A stretch of DNA of 26,305 bases, from contig SCFE01000060.1 in NCBI GenBank assembly GCA_004352715.1, positions 708,503-734,807 on the forward strand, read 5' to 3'. The stretch comes from Hofstenia miamia. Lineage: Eukaryota > Xenacoelomorpha > Acoela. The position numbers and the translations under genes are program-made. Shown piece by piece: positions 19,934 to 26,305 of this stretch; position 1 is the stretch's first letter, and the number at the start of each line of letters is the position of its first letter. The notes under the pieces were generated by a model. It made no database searches. It was not told the origin of the DNA and saw only the letters and a program-made list of their open reading frames with translations.

Positions 19934-20590
19934 NNNNNNNNNNNNNNNNNNNNNNNNNNNNNNNNNNNNNNNNNNNNNNNNNNNNNNNNNNNNNNNNNNN
20001 NNNNNNNNNNNNNNNNNNNNNNNNNNNNNNNNNNNNNNNNNNNNNNNNNNNNNNNNNNNNNNNNNNNNNNNNNNNNNNNNNNNNNNNNNNNNNNNNNNNN
20101 NNNNNNNNNNNNNNNNNNNNNNNNNNNNNNNNNNNNNNNNNNNNNNNNNNNNNNNNNNNNNNNNNNNNNNNNNNNNNNNNNNNNNNNNNNNNNNNNNNNN
20201 NNNNNNNNNNNNNNNNNNNNNNNNNNNNNNNNNNNNNNNNNNNNNNNNNNNNNNNNNNNNNNNNNNNNNNNNNNNNNNNNNNNNNNNNNNNNNNNNNNNN
20301 NNNNNNNNNNNNNNNNNNNNNNNNNNNNNNNNNNNNNNNNNNNNNNNNNNNNNNNNNNNNNNNNNNNNNNNNNNNNNNNNNNNNNNNNNNNNNNNNNNNN
20401 NNNNNNNNNNNNNNNNNNNNNNNNNNNNNNNNNNNNNNNNNNNNNNNNNNNNNNNNNNNNNNNNNNNNNNNNNNNNNNNNNNNNNNNNNNNNNNNNNNNN
20501 NNNNNNNNNNNNNNNNNNNNNNNNNNNNNNNNNNNNNNNNNNNNNNNNNNNNNNNNNNNNNNNNNNNNNNNNNNNNNNNNNNNNNNNNNN
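19934..20590. other. Assembly gap of 657 Ns
   Basis: Run of N. Frames that cross it are meaningless. It is large enough to hide one or more exons of the TTLL1-like gene or a transposon end. Confidence 0.98.
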
Positions 20591-22085
20591 TATATGACTT
20601 TCTAACATGTTCAGAGCTAAAAGTGTTTTTGAAAAACTTCAATTTTAAACAATACTTGCAATTCGTCAAAGATGAGCAATGTCAATGTCCTTCAGACAGC
20701 ACTTGTTAACATAGTCAAAAATTAAAGGAAGCAGCGCATATCGTTTACATTAGGAAATCTTGACACAAATTTACTTTAAATGAATTTTAATAGAAGTTTG
20801 CTTGAAAATCTTCAAGAAAAATTAATTAATGTCTAAATTAGGTTTATTACTTTGCTTTGTCCACATGATAGTAATGAAATACATCTAGAGATGACAAAGT
20901 GCCAATCGCTTCCTTTTAAGTCCACTGGACAAATACATAGAATCCTTAAGAAGTTCAGACAAAGCTTTATTTTATTGCCATCAATTTTGAATAAAAAAGA
21001 CGTGCCTCACAAAGAATCAATTCGATTTAGTATCTTGATTGGGGAAAAGGATGATGGAAATGATAGGCCTAAGTTATGTATATTAGTTGAGACTGAATTT
21101 TGTAAATTAGAATAAATTTAAAAAAATGGTAAGCAAAAAAATTAAGATTCTCAATAGAACATGTAGTCAAATTTAACGGCTCTGCATGGACTATTATTCT
21201 TTGGAATAAATTTGCGTAAAATTATTCTTAAAGTAATATAAAGGCGGCTGAAAATTTTGAATATACTAGTAATCTTCACCATAAGAAAACTCAAAGCTAT
21301 ATTAAACATCATTGTAAAACTCAAAAAATTCGAGTTTCATGCATTAATTCTTCAAAAGAAGATCGGATGGACAAATTCTCGTTTTATATATGCGCAAAAG
21401 GCACCATGATGTCGTTGGAAACGGCGTCATTGAAACTGGTAATGGTGCAGAAGAGGAATGGCAGCAATTTACATAACGATTTCCAAGCATAATTGACCTC
21501 TTTAACATCGGAAGCAATTAATTTCCATAAATTAGTACAGTGAATTCATGTTCATTTAAACAATAAACATGAACTACAACAAATGACAATAAGTCGAAAT
21601 CGCATAAAGTCAAGCGTGTCAGTTACTCACTTTCATTGCCTATAAAATCTCATTTATTAGGGGGGATATGTCATTTGATTGCGGAACGTAATTCAAATTT
21701 TTTCCATTTAAGCCAAAAATACCGAAGTTTATAAATTAGCATTAAACCATGCAATTCTTACTGTCGTCTACTGAAATAAACTAACATATTCCATATTTTT
21801 GCTAAGTAAAAATTTTCGATGTTATTTCAGGGACAATTGAGTAGCGGTTTTTCGGGTAGGCGTAGAGTGCAATTAGAGTACTGGTAAAGCAGGATAGTCC
21901 AAGTAGCTTCTCACTCCTACTTAAGGTGGTCCTATATCCAGAAAAAACTTGATAATTTAAAAAGCCGCATTTTCATTTTTTAACAGATTTAGATTCTAAG
22001 ACTACCATTAAATACACGTACGCCATAAGGTTTTAACAAAAATGCACCTGATACACTAAAAAATATTTTTTGACCAAGTCAAACC
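20591..22085. other. Non-coding, one unexplained 87-codon open frame
   Basis: The plus-strand frame 20852-21115 (containing SLPFKSTGQIHRILKK and SIRFSILIGEKDDG) has no upstream ATG at its start and no motif I recognise. I do not call it a gene. The rest is AT-rich without repeat ends. Confidence 0.35.
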
Positions 22086-22113
22086 CACACACACACACAC
22101 ACACACATATATA
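22086..22113. repeat. (CA)11(TA)3 microsatellite
   Basis: Eleven CA units followed by TA units, a standard compound dinucleotide repeat. Confidence 0.95.
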
Positions 22114-23001
22114 TTTTTTTTCGCTGTTTCCGTAAATTGAATTTTTCTATTTTTTATTATACTTGGAACTTTGTATTTAAAACAAAACCAAAATGACGTG
22201 GTTTCTGTAATGTATCAAGTCACAACTGAAGTACTAAAATTACTTTGGCCATCCTGGCTATTTAGCATAAATTATTCAAAAAAAAATATTTTTCTAATTA
22301 GTTTCATGCCATAAGCTTCAAGAAAAGTGAAGATTCACATGCCTATGGCTATTTTTCCATAAATTAGCATTTTTAAAATACTGCCATTTCAAAAATAATC
22401 CTGATCCAAGTAATTTCATAAATGCAAAGCTTAACAATTTCTCTACTGTTTAAAAAATGCCGTTTTTAACGGAAATTGGATAATTAGTAGGAAGAACGTT
22501 AAATTATAATTATAGCAGTCATGCAAGACATCTCACTATAAAAGAATTAACAAAGTAATGAATTCAATTTACTTACACTTTGGAATGACAAACTCTGACA
22601 ACATCGGAATAATCTAGACTAGAGTGGTAATCGGGTCAGATATTTGGCAGTTATTGAATTTAGATCGTGGTATTATATTTTCCAACTCGATTTTTTCTGT
22701 CATAAGTTATATACAAATTGAAAATTTGAGAAATTAGAGAACTGATAAACGTGCTATCCGTGTGAGGAACGTCCGTTTGCATAATATGTAGAGACTTGTG
22801 TGTTAACCGTAATGTTTTACTTACTCATAAAAAATTTGCTATTAGAGTATTTTTATTCTTTGTTAGAATGGCAAGTAGGCAAGGTGCACAGATTAGTGAA
22901 AACCAGAAATTACAAATAATATTACGTTGCAAAAACTATAAAATTGAGGGCCACATATGTTTAAATATCAAATTCTTGAACTTGGATACATGCAACCTAA
23001 A
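22114..23001. other. Non-coding, nothing recognised
   Basis: AT-rich. Consensus-like minus-strand donors occur at 22576-22571 and 22822-22817, but neither closes an exon that I can tie to TTLL1. Confidence 0.4.
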
Positions 23002-23271
23002 CAGAGATTTGCAACCGTGCTAAGTTTTTTGGAACCCTGCGGCACAGCTCGGTGGGTTCTAAGCAGACGACGGTACGACAAGTCTCAGAATTTTGAAGCA
23101 TTCCAAACTAGCGCATTTCTCTAGTAAATAAGATGGGCAAAGCAAGTATAAAGAAAATATATGAACCATCATTGCAAATCGACAATTCCCATCCTGCTCA
23201 TGTGAGACCTCTTCTTTGTGATGACAACATCTAAAGCACGCCCTGGCACATTCCAGCACGGTTGAGGTCTG
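23002..23271. mobile_element. Candidate hAT-type MITE (about 270 bp)
   Basis: The left end reads CAGAGATTTGCAACCGTGC. The right end, on the other strand, reads CAGACCTCAACCGTGC. The shared CAACCGTGC and outer CAGA give an imperfect inverted repeat resembling the CAGTGGTTCTCAACC-type hAT terminus. The interior has a G+C-rich segment with GGAACCCTGCGGCACAGC that forms a GAACCC/GGGTTC stem. No exact 8-bp target duplication is kept. No coding capacity. Confidence 0.45.
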
Positions 23272-24132
23272 CCTAAGCCAGTGTACTGATTAAATTTACT
23301 GGATGAAAATGCAACGAAGTTTAGCAGAGCCATTAATCAAATTAGGCCAAAAGCAAACAGATAGCAATGTCTTCGCAAAGCAGTACAATATATAACTTCC
23401 CACTTTCACTTATCTCTGCAAATAAATAAAATGCAATGGCAGCCTGCTGTAAACTGTAGCATTGACCAAAAAGTTCAACATTACGACCAGTTCAACATAT
23501 TAACATAAAAGTAGCTATTAGCTGTTATCAAACTCAGAATTATGCGTCTCGACATAACATACCAACAGCGGATGCATATAACGAGTCAACGGTTTCGCAA
23601 ACCTTTAAAAAAAGCCAAAGAAACTTAAAGCAGAGGTAGAAATCGATCTACATCAAATTACAATCAAAAGTCAAACACGGCTGGTTGTTTCAGAAAGTTT
23701 TTGTAACTCAGAAATTGCATCTTAGGTCCCTTTTGAGAATATAGAAAAAACCTTATTCTTTCAATTTTCTTCACCGAAAGGCAGATACTCTGAAAGCAAA
23801 TAATGTATCATTCAAATTTTCATATTCTTAGTATTAGAATAATAATCGACTTCCCCTTTAATACAAAGAATTTAAAGTTAAAAGAAAAAAACCAGGACGA
23901 TCTCGAGACTAAATTCTATTGTAAAAAGGGAAAATTCACGTAAAGGTGGGAAAATGTATTTATAGGGTAATTGATTTTGATATAAAACAAAGTGAAATTT
24001 GTCTTATGAACATCTCCTGTAATAAATTTTAAATTAGTAAAATTAGATATTCAGAGACAAGAATCGAAATGAGGGACGATTTGACTGTATTTTGGTATAT
24101 AATGTCGGCCGCGTTTGCAGAATTGGGGTGAT
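23272..24132. other. Non-coding, nothing recognised
   Basis: AT-rich sequence with no feature I can support on either strand. Confidence 0.4.
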
Positions 24133-25006
24133 GCATTTAATAGTTTTGTAAACAAAATTAGCCACCAAATAAAGCTGTTATTCAAATGACTATGATAGTT
24201 AACTTTGAAGCTTAAACAGCAGAAAATGGGCGGCATGCGTAATATATTAGACCACCGCTTGCTTAAAGTTTCGAATGCAGCAATATCATTTAATTAAATA
24301 TATTTAATATTCGCATCCACGTCTTAAGCTTTGATATGAGCTTCCTGGAAGCAATCAATTTCGTCTTCACCTACATTTCTTTCTTCTTTAAAAAACCGCG
24401 AATTGGCTGAAAGCTAAATTGTCAAACTTTCTTAATTTCACGTTAAACTGCTTTATGCAACGCGAAGTAAATAATATTATTTTTAGAAAGTACAAATGGG
24501 TCTTAAAAGTTGGCTTTTTGTTCAAATTTTGAACTACATATAATTTTTAAATTTCATAAAATTATTAATATATGAATAATGGTTAAAATCTGTCCAAAGT
24601 AATGACGGAATGAAGCATTCTCAATAAAAATAGGAGCTTAGCAAAATGATTTTTAACGACATCTAATATTAATCTACCATACTAACTGCAAGATCGGGTT
24701 CTGCGAGACCAATCAGCCTCACGGAAATGATTTTCCCTGCCCCATGAGACTAAACATTTCTGTGGAAATTAGGCACCATGGAACTGACACTCTAAATAAA
24801 CTGGGAATACTAGTAATAATTTTTGCTGACTTTGAAAAAAATAGAAGTTGTGTGATGGGAACATAAGGAATAGAAAACTTCATGAACTGCTAGCAAATTC
24901 AATGGGACTAAATTGTTTGAGACCTATAAAATTCTGACCTCGGAGAACTCTACTGCAAGACCTACATATCTATTTTTGTAAACAAGAAACAATAAAATTA
25001 TAATTT
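24133..25006 (+). repeat. Left copy of an 874-bp direct duplication
   Basis: Aligns without gaps to 25008-25881 at a constant offset of 875. Five substitutions were found: 24503 T/A, 24574 G/T, 24664 T/C, 24677 C/A and 24722 C/T, about 99.4% identity. The copy ends exactly at a single N. No coding content was recognised. Confidence 0.92.
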
Positions 25007-25007
25007 N
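25007..25007. other. Single-N join
   Basis: One N separates two near-identical copies. This placement points to a contig join rather than an ambiguous base. Confidence 0.9.
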
Positions 25008-25881
25008 GCATTTAATAGTTTTGTAAACAAAATTAGCCACCAAATAAAGCTGTTATTCAAATGACTATGATAGTTAACTTTGAAGCTTAAACAGCAGAAA
25101 ATGGGCGGCATGCGTAATATATTAGACCACCGCTTGCTTAAAGTTTCGAATGCAGCAATATCATTTAATTAAATATATTTAATATTCGCATCCACGTCTT
25201 AAGCTTTGATATGAGCTTCCTGGAAGCAATCAATTTCGTCTTCACCTACATTTCTTTCTTCTTTAAAAAACCGCGAATTGGCTGAAAGCTAAATTGTCAA
25301 ACTTTCTTAATTTCACGTTAAACTGCTTTATGCAACGCGAAGTAAATAATATTATTTTTAGAAAGTACAAATGGGTCATAAAAGTTGGCTTTTTGTTCAA
25401 ATTTTGAACTACATATAATTTTTAAATTTCATAAAATTATTAATATATTAATAATGGTTAAAATCTGTCCAAAGTAATGACGGAATGAAGCATTCTCAAT
25501 AAAAATAGGAGCTTAGCAAAATGATTTTTAACGACATCCAATATTAATCTAACATACTAACTGCAAGATCGGGTTCTGCGAGACCAATCAGCCTCATGGA
25601 AATGATTTTCCCTGCCCCATGAGACTAAACATTTCTGTGGAAATTAGGCACCATGGAACTGACACTCTAAATAAACTGGGAATACTAGTAATAATTTTTG
25701 CTGACTTTGAAAAAAATAGAAGTTGTGTGATGGGAACATAAGGAATAGAAAACTTCATGAACTGCTAGCAAATTCAATGGGACTAAATTGTTTGAGACCT
25801 ATAAAATTCTGACCTCGGAGAACTCTACTGCAAGACCTACATATCTATTTTTGTAAACAAGAAACAATAAAATTATAATTT
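25008..25881 (+). repeat. Right copy of the 874-bp direct duplication
   Basis: Near-identical to 24133-25006. It begins right at the N and continues into unique sequence after 25881. Best read as the other haplotype of the same locus. Confidence 0.92.
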
Positions 25882-26287
25882 TAATATTTGAGAAAATTAT
25901 TACCATAACGTAATTCATTGACGACCTAACTATTTCTTGTATTACACATTAATTTTTGTTATGGCCTTTGTAGTGAAAATTCTTTCGATAGTCAATCTCA
26001 TTATATAAATATATATCTGTTTGAATTCATATTTATTAATAAAAAATTTTTTTTTCCAAAAATATACATTTTTTAAAAACGAAGAGTTCTAAGAATCTTA
26101 TGCAAAAAATAAAATCGAAAACTTCAACTTTGGAAGAGATTTGAAAATTTCACAAACTACTAAAAATTAAATCATATTGAAAATAACAAATACTGTATCA
26201 AAATTGAACAAATCTTCAAAAATGTAAATTCTCAAAATATTAACAAGAATTAGAAAGTTTGAGTCTTTTTCTATGAGGAGAGGAACT
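25882..26287. other. Non-coding, nothing recognised
   Basis: Very AT-rich sequence running to the terminal (TA)n tract. Confidence 0.45.
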
Positions 26288-26305
26288 ATTATATATATAT
26301 ATATA
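26288..26305. repeat. (TA)n microsatellite at right window edge
   Basis: TA run that ends the window. Its full length is not visible. Confidence 0.9.

Noticed and set aside
19692-20669. Long open frames of up to 325 codons on both strands
   Set aside because: Most of their length is the 657-N gap; the flanking residues have no protein-like features.
20852-21115. 87-codon plus-strand open frame
   Set aside because: No ATG at its start, no recognised motif or splice context; lengths near this are expected by chance in 26 kb.
21836-21886. TTATTTCAG acceptor followed by an 18-codon frame ending in TAA, and a similar case at 18832
   Set aside because: Short open runs after a chance acceptor are common; no donor partner or protein match supports a plus-strand gene.
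22577-22613. Candidate minus-strand micro-exon before a strong GTAAGT donor
   Set aside because: It seemed to match the phase of the exon at 11653, but the better exon at 12411 fills that position, and the translation does not resemble the segment of TTLL1 that should precede VNASPSL.
22817-22824. ATGA followed by GTAAGT on the minus strand, as a possible first exon
   Set aside because: Its phase does not fit the TTLL1 exons, the start context is poor, and there is no coding sequence to test.
1-26305. CRISPR arrays, operons, tRNA and rRNA genes
   Set aside because: No regular spacer-repeat structure, no clustered bacterial-type genes, and no cloverleaf with a T-arm consensus were seen.

Overview
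The window is AT-rich, intron-dominated animal DNA. It is almost certainly metazoan and probably from an arthropod. The reasons are the long introns, the mixture of decayed Tc1/mariner, Penelope-like, hAT-type and piggyBac-type elements, the (TA)n microsatellites, and the end of one recognisable split animal gene. An arachnid such as a spider would fit, but nothing here proves it. No prokaryotic feature, CRISPR array, rRNA or tRNA was seen.

The one cellular gene I can support is on the minus strand. It is the 3' end of a TTLL1-like tubulin polyglutamylase, visible as three short exons at 12520-12411, 11712-11653 and 7497-7386. These give the last 93 residues, the stop codon and a poly(A) signal at 7290-7295. 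All splice phases agree, and the joined reading frame carries TTLL1 landmarks (VNASPSL, NDRILKY, PPKEALGNYE, YDEE, terminal TWK). The rest of the gene must lie upstream on the minus strand, beyond 12520: in the 657-base assembly gap, outside the window, or in exons I could not recognise.

Layout: 1-7270 lies downstream of TTLL1. It holds a local assembly duplication (415-775), a field of short degenerate repeats (about 1925-2700), an internally deleted Tc1/mariner-superfamily element with both inverted ends (3074-3986), a second Tc1/mariner transposase broken by one nonsense codon (4304-5348), a retroelement ORF relic (5457-5820) and a Penelope-like relic (about 5930-6540). 7271-12520 is the TTLL1 3' end. 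Its 4.2-kb last intron contains a hAT-type non-autonomous element split by a complete but dead mariner, an array of roughly 16-bp repeats, and a 220-bp piggyBac-type MITE with perfect ends. 12521-26305 reads as upstream intron or flank. It contains a deleted Tc1 transposase relic (15754-16292), two weaker inverted-repeat elements (18873-19331 and 23002-23271), a 657-N gap, and a near-perfect 874-bp direct duplication separated by one N (24133-25881), best read as two haplotypes left side by side.

I found no undescribed biological system. What deserves a second look is the previously hidden TTLL1 exon set, the nested transposons in its intron, the repeated 16-bp motif family shared by two loci, and two assembly duplications that would mislead automatic annotation.
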